A model generated the notes under the pieces. That model worked only from the letters and a program-made list of their open reading frames with translations, was not told where the DNA came from and did no database searches. From CAZBPZ01 sp964493955 (GTDB lineage Bacteria; Chloroflexota; Dehalococcoidia; Dehalococcoidales; Fen-1064), in assembly GCA_964493955.1 (NCBI GenBank), contig CAZBPZ010000013.1, positions 1 to 27,998 on the forward strand: 27,998 nt of DNA, in the 5' to 3' direction. Each line of letters starts with the position of its first letter. Position 1 is the stretch's first letter. Both the position numbers and the translations under genes were made by a program. This document shows, in pieces, positions 15,776 to 23,274 of this stretch.

Positions 15776-16993
15776 ATGTCCGAAGACCAACCGTTCGCTG
15801 GAATCAGGGTGGTGGACTTCTCCTGGTACGTCGTCGGGCCGAGGACGGCGCTCTACCTGGCGGAGTTCGGGGCCGAGGTGATACGTGTTGAATCAACCCT
15901 GAGCCCGGACGGCCTGCGCCGCTCTGGCCCGTTCAAGGACGGCATCAACGGCCCGAACCGCAGCGGCTACTTCAATAACCAGAACCCCAACAAGTACGGC
16001 ATTACCCTCAATCTCAAGCACCCGAAGGCGGTGGAGCTGGCCCTCCGGCTGGTGGCCCGGGCGGACGTGGTGCTGGAGAGCTTCACCCCCGGCGTGATGG
16101 AACGCTTCGGGCTGGGCTATGATGACATACGCCGGGTCAGGCCGGATATCATCATGATAAGCATGGGGGCACAGGGGCGGGGCGGCCCCTACTCCCACCA
16201 CAGCGCCTTCGGCCATGTCCAGCAGGCCCTGTGCGGGGTCAACCACCTTACCGGCTGGCCCGACAGCTACCCCACCGGCTGCCACGGGCCGTACACCGAC
16301 TTTTTTGTACCCCACATCGCCGCCACCGCCGTCATTGCGGCGCTGGACTACCGCCGGCGCACCGGCCAGGGGCAGTACATCGAGCTGTCACAGCTTGAGG
16401 CCTCAATCCACTGCCTTGAGACCGCCATTCTGGACTATACCGTCAACCGCCGCCAGCAGGTACGCAGCGGCAACCGCCACCCCGAGGCAGCGCCCCACGG
16501 CGCCTACCGCTGCCGGGGTGAAGACCGCTGGTGCGCCCTGGCGGTCTTCACGGACGAGGAGTGGCGGGCCTTCGGCGGTGCCATCGGCAACCCGCCCTGG
16601 ACCCATGACCGGCGTTTCGCCACCCTGGCGGGCCGGCTCGAACACGCCGATGAGCTGGACAGGCTGGTGGAGACCTGGACGCTCCAGCACACGAGCGGGG
16701 ATGTCATGCGGCGGCTTCAGGCCGCCGGCGTACCCGCCGGCATGGTCCAGGACGCCCGTGACCTGCACGCTGACCCGCAGCTCCAGCACCGGCAGCACTA
16801 CACCGTGCTTGACCACCCCGAGACCGGCCCCGCCACCTACGACACCGCCGCCGGTAAGCTGTCACTGACACCGGGCCGCCTCACCCGGCCGGCCCCCTGC
16901 CTGGGCGAGCACAACCAGTACGTCTGCGGGGAGCTCCTCGGCATTTCGGACGAGGAGTTCGTGACCCTGCTGGCCGAGGGTGTCTTCGAGTAG
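15776..16993 (+). CDS. CaiB/BaiF family CoA-transferase, subunit with the catalytic Asp
   Basis: The 405-residue protein begins with FAGIRVVDFSWYVVGPRTAL, then AEVIRVES, and has TGQGQYIELSQLEA near residue 203. The expected active-site Asp is D175 in GPYTDFFVP, positioned upstream of GQGQ as in formyl-CoA transferase. The C-terminus carries the usual CLGEHNQYVCGELLG motif. It lies 7 bp after the first CoA-transferase gene and is read on the same transcript. Known two-subunit enzymes of this family include benzylsuccinate and malate CoA-transferases; which acid is used here cannot be told. Its stop codon faces the end of the pyrimidine operon only 26 bp away. Confidence 0.92.
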   Translation: MSEDQPFAGIRVVDFSWYVVGPRTALYLAEFGAEVIRVESTLSPDGLRRSGPFKDGINGPNRSGYFNNQNPNKYGITLNLKHPKAVELALRLVARADVVLESFTPGVMERFGLGYDDIRRVRPDIIMISMGAQGRGGPYSHHSAFGHVQQALCGVNHLTGWPDSYPTGCHGPYTDFFVPHIAATAVIAALDYRRRTGQGQYIELSQLEASIHCLETAILDYTVNRRQQVRSGNRHPEAAPHGAYRCRGEDRWCALAVFTDEEWRAFGGAIGNPPWTHDRRFATLAGRLEHADELDRLVETWTLQHTSGDVMRRLQAAGVPAGMVQDARDLHADPQLQHRQHYTVLDHPETGPATYDTAAGKLSLTPGRLTRPAPCLGEHNQYVCGELLGISDEEFVTLLAEGVFE

Positions 16994-17019
16994 CCGGCCG
17001 GGGCCAGCCACGTGGCCAC

Positions 17020-17436
17020 CTACTCCCCCGCCACCTGCACCACGATTTCCCGCCGGCGCGGGCGGTTATCAAAATCAACCAGCACTATCTGCTGCCAGGT
17101 ACCCAGGCAGAGACGCCCCCCTTCAAACGGGAGCACCAGCGAGGCCCCCAGCAGCGACGCCCGAACGTGCGAGAAGCCATTACCATCGCCCCAGCGGCCG
17201 TCATGCTCGTAGCGCTCGTCCCGCGGGACCAGCCGCTCCCAGGCGCGGCGGAAATCGGCCACCAGGCCCGGCTCGTGCTCGATGGTGGTAATGCCGGCGG
17301 TGGAACCAGCCACAAAGACCGTGACCGTGCCGTCCCGCGCCCCGGAGTCCCGTAACTGCTGTGCCACCTGCGGGGTGATGTCCTGAATATCGCACTCGCC
17401 CCGGGTGTTGACCTGGATCCGGCGTGTAACAATCAT
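17020..17436 (-). CDS. YjbQ/UPF0047 family protein
   Basis: The 138-residue protein has the UPF0047 (PF01894) signature: FVAGSTAGITTIEHEPGLV with H54, GDGNGFSHVRASLLGAS with H90, and LGTWQQIVLVDFDNRPR near the end. Some family members show weak thiamine-phosphate synthase activity, but the physiological role is not settled. AGGAGGTG lies 8 nt before ATG 17436. The gene starts 21 bp after the AICAR transformylase stop and is the last gene of the pyrimidine operon. Confidence 0.92.
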   Translation of the reverse strand: MIVTRRIQVNTRGECDIQDITPQVAQQLRDSGARDGTVTVFVAGSTAGITTIEHEPGLVADFRRAWERLVPRDERYEHDGRWGDGNGFSHVRASLLGASLVLPFEGGRLCLGTWQQIVLVDFDNRPRRREIVVQVAGE

Positions 17437-17457
17437 GGCAGCGGCACCTCCTGCCGG

Positions 17458-18633
17458 CTAGTGATGGAAAAGCCGCTTGCCGGAAAAGACCATCACCATG
17501 CCGTAGTCGTTGCAGGCGGCAATTACCTCGGCGTCCCGCACCGAACCGCCCGGCTCGATGACATACTCAACCCCGCTCTGGTGGGCCCGGTCAATGCAGT
17601 CCCGGAACGGGAAAAAGGCGTCGGAGCTGAGGCATACCCCCCGCATCCGGTCAAGCCACTGGCGTTTCTCCTCAGGTGTCAGCCGCCGTGGCACCCGGGT
17701 AAAGCAGGCCTCCCAGTACGACCGCTCTACCCCGCTCAGCTCGTCCTGCAGGAAGAGGTCAATGGCATTGTCCCGTTCCGGCCGGCTGATGGCCTTCCGC
17801 CACGGCAGCTCCAGCACGGCGGGGTGCTGCCGCAGGAACCAGCGGTCGGCCTTGGCCGCCGCCAGCCGGGTGCAGTGAATGCGTGATTGCTGCCCGGCGC
17901 CGAGGCCGATGGCCTGGCCGTCCACCGCGAAGCCAACCGAGTTTGATTGCGTGTACTTGATGGCAATGGTGGCTACTATCAGGTCGCGCCGGGCGGCCGG
18001 CGGGATGTCTTTCCGCCCGGTGACGGCGTTACCGAGCAGGCCTTCGTCCACCACCAGGTCATTACGCCTCTGCTCAAAGGTCACCCCGAAGACATCGCGC
18101 CTTTCCAGCGGCGGCGGTTCGTAGGTGGCATCTATCTGCACCACGGGGTAGCGCCCGCCCTTCTTCCTGCTCAGTAGCTCGAGCGCCGCCGGCTCGTAGC
18201 CGGGGGCAATAACCCCGTCCGATACCTCGCGGCTGATGAGGCGGGCCGTCGGCAGGTCCACCGTGTCGCTCAGGGCCACCCAGTCACCGTAGGACGAAAG
18301 GCGGTCGGCCCCGCGGGCACGGGCGTAGGCCGTCGCCAGCGGTGAAAGCTCAAGCCCCTCCACGAAGTAGGCCCGCCTCAGGGTATCGCTCAGGGGCACG
18401 GCCACCGCCGCCCCGGCCGGGCTGACGTGCTTGAAAGAGGCCGCCGCCGGCAGCCCGAGTACCTGCTTCAGCTCACGCACCAGCTGCCACGAATTGAGAG
18501 CGTCCAGCATGTTGATGTACCCCGGCGAGCCGTTCAGCACCGCAAAGGGCAGGTCACCCCCGGACACGAAGACCCGGGCCGGCACCTGGTGGGGATTGGT
18601 ACCGTACCGGAGAGGGAGCTGACTTTCAGCCAT
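17458..18633 (-). CDS. Stand-alone AICAR transformylase (PurH C-terminal domain only)
   Basis: This enzyme formylates AICAR with 10-formyl-tetrahydrofolate, the penultimate step of purine synthesis. The 391-residue protein carries the catalytic FKHVSPAGAA (K68, H69), KYTQSNSVGFAVDGQ, and the C-terminal SDAFFPFRDCIDRA and YVIEPGGSVRDAEVI. The roughly 190-residue IMP cyclohydrolase domain of normal PurH is missing: RYGTNPHQ, which usually follows that domain, sits at residue 9. ATG 18633 has AGGAGG; the 31 residues upstream in frame overlap pyrK and are not conserved. Its place after pyrK joins a purine step to the pyrimidine operon. Cyclisation must come from a separate enzyme not seen here. 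Confidence 0.92.
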   Translation of the reverse strand: MAESQLPLRYGTNPHQVPARVFVSGGDLPFAVLNGSPGYINMLDALNSWQLVRELKQVLGLPAAASFKHVSPAGAAVAVPLSDTLRRAYFVEGLELSPLATAYARARGADRLSSYGDWVALSDTVDLPTARLISREVSDGVIAPGYEPAALELLSRKKGGRYPVVQIDATYEPPPLERRDVFGVTFEQRRNDLVVDEGLLGNAVTGRKDIPPAARRDLIVATIAIKYTQSNSVGFAVDGQAIGLGAGQQSRIHCTRLAAAKADRWFLRQHPAVLELPWRKAISRPERDNAIDLFLQDELSGVERSYWEACFTRVPRRLTPEEKRQWLDRMRGVCLSSDAFFPFRDCIDRAHQSGVEYVIEPGGSVRDAEVIAACNDYGMVMVFSGKRLFHH

Positions 18634-18670
18634 TATGTAAACCTCCTTGTGATTGGTGTGGCACTGGCCG

Positions 18671-19426
18671 CTAGAAGAAGACCATTTCCTGCCAGAGCAC
18701 TTCCGAGAGCTCAAACACGGGCCCATCCGTGCAGACCTGCTTCAGCCCGCGGCGGGTGCGTATGGTGCAGCCGTAACACACCCCGAAGCCGCAGCCCATC
18801 CTGGTCTCGATTGATACCTGCACCGGCTTCTGCCTGAGCTGGGGCATCACCGCCAGGGTATGGAACATCGCCAGCGGCCCGCAGGCGGCCACGAAATCGG
18901 CCAGCGGCAGGTGTTCTGCGACAAGCTCGGTTATCATGCCGTGGTGACCGGTGCTGCCATCCTCGGTGGCGGCCACCTCGGTCACCCCCGCCGGTAGCGG
19001 GCAGCGGCCATCACCCGACGTACCGTAAAGGAAGGTCACCTCCCGGCCCTGCCCCAGCGCCTCCTCGGCCAGGAAATAGAGCGGTGCCACCCCGATGCCG
19101 CCGGCCACCAGCAGGACATGGCGCGCCACCTCCGGCAGGCTGAAGCCGTTGCCGAGCGGCCCGAGGACATCAAGCTCCTCCCCCGGCTGGCGCTGTGCCA
19201 GCCAGGCCGTGCCCGTACCCACCACGTTGAAAAGAAGCGCAAAGCGGTTACCCTCAACCCGGTGAAAGCTGAAGGGACGGCGCAGCACCGTCTCCTCGCC
19301 GCAGCGCACCATGATGAACTGGCCGGGCCGGGCCGCCCGCGCCAGGGACGGACACTCAAGCCACATGAGGTGGATGCCGGGTGCAACCGCCTCCAGCGAA
19401 GCGACCGGTACCGACAGCAGCTCCAC
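18671..19426 (-). CDS. pyrK: Dihydroorotate dehydrogenase electron-transfer subunit PyrK
   Basis: PyrK (251 residues) passes electrons from PyrD via FAD and a [2Fe-2S] cluster to NAD+. The flavin-binding motif RRPFSFHRV and the nucleotide-binding VAGGIGVAPLYFLAE belong to the ferredoxin-reductase-like fold. The cluster ligands appear in MGCGFGVCYGC and a fourth Cys in KQVCTDGPVF (C-x4-C-x2-C-x12-C). The start is GTG, 2 bp after the carB stop. The catalytic partner PyrD, usually adjacent, is absent from this window, where the AICAR transformylase follows instead. Confidence 0.94.
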   Translation of the reverse strand: MELLSVPVASLEAVAPGIHLMWLECPSLARAARPGQFIMVRCGEETVLRRPFSFHRVEGNRFALLFNVVGTGTAWLAQRQPGEELDVLGPLGNGFSLPEVARHVLLVAGGIGVAPLYFLAEEALGQGREVTFLYGTSGDGRCPLPAGVTEVAATEDGSTGHHGMITELVAEHLPLADFVAACGPLAMFHTLAVMPQLRQKPVQVSIETRMGCGFGVCYGCTIRTRRGLKQVCTDGPVFELSEVLWQEMVFF

Positions 19427-19428
19427 GG

Positions 19429-22400
19429 CTAGGCCCCCCGCCGGTATTCAGACAGCGGCCGCGCGCTGGTGGCCGGTGCCCCACCCGCCAGCGTTTCCAC
19501 GGCCACCCGGGCAGTATCGAGCGAGGTAAAGCACGGGATGCGCCGCTCGGCGGCAGCGCGCCGGATGTGAAACCCGTCCCGCAGGGCACTGGTGCCGCCG
19601 GTAATGGTGTTGAGCACTCCGCTCACGGTACCGCTCCGGATGACGTCCAGCACGTTGGGGTGCCCTTCGCTCAGCTTCTTGGTTATCATGGTGACCGGCA
19701 GGCCCACGGCACCTATCAGGGCGGCCGTACCCTCGGTAGCGTAGAGGTGATAGCCCGCCTCGTGCAGGCGGCGGACGATGGGAAGCGCCTCGGCCTTGTC
19801 ACGGTCGGCGATACTGAGAAGGATACCGCCTTCGGGTGGCAGCATCAACCCGGCGGCCTGGAGTGCCTTGGCCAGGGCCGCCCCGAAGGTGCGGTCTATC
19901 CCCATCACCTCGCCGGTGGACTTCATCTCCGGCCCGAGGTAGGTGTCAACTCCGGCCAGCTTGGACATGGAGAAGACCGGCGCCTTGACGCCTACCAGCG
20001 GCCTCTCCGGGTAGAGGCCGGTCTCGTAGCCCTGCTCCCTGAGGCTGTGGCCGAGCATCACGCCCACGGCCAGGCGGACCATGGGCACCCCCGTGACCTT
20101 GGAGATGAACGGGATGGTGCGACTGGCGCGGGGGTTTACCTCCAGCACATAAACCGTTGCCTCGCGCACCGTTCTCCCGGGCACAATCACAAACTGGATG
20201 TTCATCAACCCTCTGACCTGCAGCCCCAGGCCGATGCGCACCGTATAGTCCACGATTGTCTGGACCTCGGACTCGGTCAGGTTCACTCCCGGGTAGACCG
20301 CCATTGAGTCGCCGCTGTGCACCCCCGCTCGCTCGATGTGCTCCATGATGCCGGGGATGAAGACCCGCTCACCGTCGGCTACGGCATCAACCTCCACCTC
20401 CTTGCCCACCAGGTACTTGTCAATAAGCACGGGGTGGCCGGTATCCAGGTCCACTGCCTGGCGCATGTACTGGACCAGCTCGCTGGCGTTCTGGACTATC
20501 TCCATTGCCCGGCCGCCGAGAACATAGCTGGGGCGCACCAGTACCGGGTAACCGATAAGCCCGGCCACATTGAGGGCCTCATCCACCGAGGTAACACCGG
20601 CCCCGGGTGGCTGCGGAATGCCCAGGTTGCTGAGGAAGTTCTCGAAGCGGCGGCGGTCCTCGGCCAGGTCTATCACATCAGCATCGGAGCCGATGAGCGG
20701 CATCCCGGCCCGCTGCAGGGGGGCCGCCAGGTTGATGGCCGTCTGGCCGCCGAACTGGGTTATCGAAGGGGTAACGTGGTTCCCTCCGGCACCCTCGTTC
20801 TCCAGAATGTCACGGATACTCTCCTCGTGCAGCGCCTCAAAGTAGAGGCGGCTGCTGGTATCAAAGTCGGTCGAGACCGTCTCCGGGTTGGAGTTGACCA
20901 TGATGCTGCTGTAACCCGCCTCCTGGAGGGCCCAGGCAGCGTGCACGCTGCAGTAATCGAACTCAATCCCCTGGCCGATGCGAATCGGCCCACTGCCGAC
21001 AACCAGCGCCTTATCACCGGCCAGGGGTGCGGCCTCATTCTCCTGCTCGTAGGTGCCATAGAAGTAAGGGGTAGCAGCCTCGAACTCGGCGGCGCAGGTA
21101 TCAACCATCTTGTAGACCGGCCGGATATTCCAGTCGTGGCGGAGCTGCCGTACCTGCTCCGGCAGGCGGTCGGCCAGGGTGCCAATCTGCTCGTCGGAGA
21201 AGCCGAGGCGCTTGGCCTGCCACAGCAGCTCCGGCGTGAGCGGCTGGCTGAGCAGCCGCCTCTCCATCTCAACGATGTTGCGCAGCTTGTTGATAAACCA
21301 GGGGTCTATCCGGGTGCGCTCAACAATCTGCGCGGGGGTGAAGCCGCGGCGCAGGGCGGCCATGATGGCCCAGAGGCGCAGGTCATTGGGGTGGAGGGGA
21401 AAGTCAGACAGGTCAGACGCCGTGCTCCAGGCGCGGTCCTCCCAGAGCAGGGAGCGCCGGCCAAACTCAAGGGAGTGCACCGCTTTCTGCAGGGCCGCCT
21501 CAAAGGAGCGGTCAATCGCCATGACCTCGCCGGTGGCCTTCATCTGGGTGCCGATGACGCGGTCACCGGAGGCAAACTTATCGAAGGGCCAGCGCGGTAT
21601 CTTGAGGACGCAGTAGTCCAGGGCTGGCTCGAAGGAGGCCAGCGTCTTGCCGGTGACGGCGTTGGGAATCTCGTCGAGCCGCTTGCCCACCGCTATCTTG
21701 GCCGCAACCCGGGCAATCGGGTAGCCGGTGGCCTTGCTGGCCAGGGCCGAGCTGCGGCTGACACGCGGGTTGACCTCGATGACATAGTAGCGGCTGCTCG
21801 CCGGGTCAAGTGCCATCTGGATGTTGCAGCCGCCCTCAATCCCCAGGGCACGGATTATCCTGAGGCTGGCGGTGCGCAGCATCTGGTATTCCTTGTCTGT
21901 CAGCGTCTGGCTGGGGGCCACCACGATGCTGTCGCCGGTGTGCACTCCCATGGGGTCAAGGTTTTCCATGTTACAGACGGTGATGCAGTTATCAGCCCCG
22001 TCCCGCATGACCTCGTACTCAATCTCTTTCCATCCCACCACCGATTCTTCCACCAGCACCTGGTTGATGGGGCTGGCCGCCAGCCCGGCGGCTACAATTT
22101 CCTCGAACTGCTCCCAGGTGGTGGCAAACCCCCCGCCGGTACCGCCGAGGGTGTAGGCCGGCCGGATGATGACGGGCAGGCCTATCTCACGGGCCACCTG
22201 GCGCGCCTCTCCCATGGTGTTGACGGTGGCACTGCGGGGCACCGGCTCGCCGATTTCCTGCAGCATGCGCTTGAAGAGCTCACGGTCTTCCGCCTTGCGG
22301 ATGGTATCAACCGGTGTGCCGAGGCTGCGCACCCCGTACCTCTCCAGCACGCCAGCCTCGGCCAGCTCCACCGCCAGGTTGAGGCCGGTCTGCCCGCCAA

Positions 22401-22668
22401 GGGTGGGCAGCAGGCCGTCGGGGCGCTCCCGCTCGATGATGCGGGTGAGTGTCGGCACCGTCAGCGGCTCGATATAGACAACATCGGCGACGTTCTCGTC
22501 CGTCATGATGGTGGCGGGGTTGGAGTTGACCAGCACCGAGACCACGCCCTCTTCACGCATCGCCTTGCAGGCCTGCGTACCGGCGTAGTCAAACTCGGCC
22601 GCCTGCCCGATGATAATCGGCCCCGAGCCAATGATAAGTACCTTCGAGGGCTTATTGCTGCTGGTCAT
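19429..22668 (-). CDS. carB: Carbamoyl-phosphate synthase large subunit
   Basis: CarB makes carbamoyl phosphate from bicarbonate, ATP and ammonia channelled from CarA. The 1079-residue protein has the full duplicated layout. The first synthetase half has GSGPIIIGQAAEFDYAG near residue 14, PTLGGQTGLN and the ATP-grasp EVNPRVSRSSALASKATGYP. An oligomerisation region follows. The second half has GSGPIRIGQGIEFDYC, FGGQTAINLA and EVNPRASRTIPFISK. The C-terminal MGS-like allosteric domain (about 940-1079, GILLSIADRDK to FTSLDTARVAVETL) is intact. AAAGG lies 5 nt before ATG 22668. A HicAB-like pair separates it from carA. Confidence 0.98.
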   Translation of the reverse strand: MTSSNKPSKVLIIGSGPIIIGQAAEFDYAGTQACKAMREEGVVSVLVNSNPATIMTDENVADVVYIEPLTVPTLTRIIERERPDGLLPTLGGQTGLNLAVELAEAGVLERYGVRSLGTPVDTIRKAEDRELFKRMLQEIGEPVPRSATVNTMGEARQVAREIGLPVIIRPAYTLGGTGGGFATTWEQFEEIVAAGLAASPINQVLVEESVVGWKEIEYEVMRDGADNCITVCNMENLDPMGVHTGDSIVVAPSQTLTDKEYQMLRTASLRIIRALGIEGGCNIQMALDPASSRYYVIEVNPRVSRSSALASKATGYPIARVAAKIAVGKRLDEIPNAVTGKTLASFEPALDYCVLKIPRWPFDKFASGDRVIGTQMKATGEVMAIDRSFEAALQKAVHSLEFGRRSLLWEDRAWSTASDLSDFPLHPNDLRLWAIMAALRRGFTPAQIVERTRIDPWFINKLRNIVEMERRLLSQPLTPELLWQAKRLGFSDEQIGTLADRLPEQVRQLRHDWNIRPVYKMVDTCAAEFEAATPYFYGTYEQENEAAPLAGDKALVVGSGPIRIGQGIEFDYCSVHAAWALQEAGYSSIMVNSNPETVSTDFDTSSRLYFEALHEESIRDILENEGAGGNHVTPSITQFGGQTAINLAAPLQRAGMPLIGSDADVIDLAEDRRRFENFLSNLGIPQPPGAGVTSVDEALNVAGLIGYPVLVRPSYVLGGRAMEIVQNASELVQYMRQAVDLDTGHPVLIDKYLVGKEVEVDAVADGERVFIPGIMEHIERAGVHSGDSMAVYPGVNLTESEVQTIVDYTVRIGLGLQVRGLMNIQFVIVPGRTVREATVYVLEVNPRASRTIPFISKVTGVPMVRLAVGVMLGHSLREQGYETGLYPERPLVGVKAPVFSMSKLAGVDTYLGPEMKSTGEVMGIDRTFGAALAKALQAAGLMLPPEGGILLSIADRDKAEALPIVRRLHEAGYHLYATEGTAALIGAVGLPVTMITKKLSEGHPNVLDVIRSGTVSGVLNTITGGTSALRDGFHIRRAAAERRIPCFTSLDTARVAVETLAGGAPATSARPLSEYRRGA

Positions 22669-22733
22669 GTGTGCCTTTCGCGTCGCTTATTCTGGCGGAC
22701 TCCACCCCCGGGACCACGTGCCGGGGCGCCTCC

Positions 22734-22958
22734 TCACGGTGTCTGCACCTGGTAGACCTCCACCGGCCGCGTCTGCTCGGGAATAGGGTCGCCAGCACGC
22801 GCCATCGCCTCAACGAAGCCGAGCACGGCTTCCTGTGCCCGCTTGAGGGCCTCACGCCGGGTGGCACCGTAGGTCACGCAGCCCGGCAGCGCCGGCACAC
22901 GCACGGTGTAGCCCTTGAGAGGGTCGTTCGGTATCAGTATCACCGAGAACTTCCGCAT
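22734..22958 (-). CDS. hicB: HicB-family antitoxin-like protein (short form)
   Basis: The 74-residue protein has the partial RNase-H-like fold of short HicB proteins: FSVILIPNDPLKGYTVRVPA, then LPGCVTYGATRREALKRAQE and AVLGFVEAMARAGDPIPE. It ends with a short beta segment and has no C-terminal DNA-binding domain, so it would neutralise HicA directly without obvious autoregulation. GGAGGAG lies 5 nt before ATG 22958, which is preferred to the longer frame to 23015 because that extension reads through a duplicated hicA end. It lies between hicA and carB, on the same strand as the pyr operon. Function as an antitoxin is inferred from family and pairing. Confidence 0.85.
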   Translation of the reverse strand: MRKFSVILIPNDPLKGYTVRVPALPGCVTYGATRREALKRAQEAVLGFVEAMARAGDPIPEQTRPVEVYQVQTP

Positions 22959-22971
22959 CTTTGCTCCTCCA

Positions 22972-23010
22972 CTACAGGTCCATCCCCGAAAGTGCTGCTT
23001 CTCCAGCCTT
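22972..23010 (-). pseudogene. Remnant copy of the hicA 3' end
   Basis: Read on the minus strand this gives GEAALSGMDL then TAG, matching the EEAALSGMDL end of the intact hicA 71 bp upstream. Similarity extends a little past the stop into the GGAGGA ribosome-binding site. It is a decayed duplicate of the hicA end and has no start or body of its own. Confidence 0.6.
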
Positions 23011-23066
23011 AGCATTCGCCTCCCGGGACCACCCGTCCTCCCTTACAGGTCCATCCCCGAAAGTGC
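22973..23066. repeat. Direct repeat from duplication of the hicA 3' end (23 bp identical, 71-bp offset)
   Basis: 22973-22995 and 23044-23066 are identical over 23 bp (TACAGGTCC...GAAAGTGC), and similarity continues on both sides with substitutions. The second copy is inside the hicA coding end. The first lies in the hicA-hicB gap. Confidence 0.75.
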
Positions 23067-23264
23067 CGCCTCCTCAATGATGGCCCGCAACGCCCGGTTG
23101 GGTATCGTTTCGGCAAAGAACATCGGGATGGTGAGCTGCCGCCCGGGCCGGTTGGGGTGCCGGTAGAAGTAGTGGCCACCGCGTGAGTGGAACTGGTACC
23201 AGCCGGTTGAGAGCAGCGTCTGCTCAAGCTCTCTCCCCGTCATGCCTATCGGAACGCCTGTCAT
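23043..23264 (-). CDS. hicA: HicA-family toxin-like protein (YcfA type)
   Basis: HicA toxins are small mRNA interferases with a double-stranded-RNA-binding fold. The 73-residue protein has the family pattern: MTGRELEQTLLSTGWYQFHS, then the catalytic-type His in RGGHYFYRHP (H31), LTIPMF, and a C-terminal helix ALRAIIEEAALSG. A start at ATG 23264 with GAGGTG 6 nt upstream fits best; GTG 23273 and ATG 23243 are alternatives. The Shine-Dalgarno overlaps the carA stop, so it is translationally tied to carA. hicB follows after an 84-bp gap that contains a duplicated hicA end. Toxicity is not demonstrated. Confidence 0.85.
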   Translation of the reverse strand: MTGVPIGMTGRELEQTLLSTGWYQFHSRGGHYFYRHPNRPGRQLTIPMFFAETIPNRALRAIIEEAALSGMDL

Positions 23265-23274
23265 TGCCGTCACC

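Noticed and set aside
20317..22755. Very long open frame antisense to carB (over 800 codons)
   Set aside because: It mirrors the codon pattern of carB in GC-rich DNA, shows no recognisable domain, and carB accounts for the whole region.
22973..23066. The direct repeat at hicA considered as a CRISPR repeat because GGTCCATCCCCG resembles type I-E repeats
   Set aside because: One copy encodes the conserved hicA C-terminus, only two copies exist with a 71-bp offset, and similarity runs into the ribosome-binding site, so duplication explains it better.
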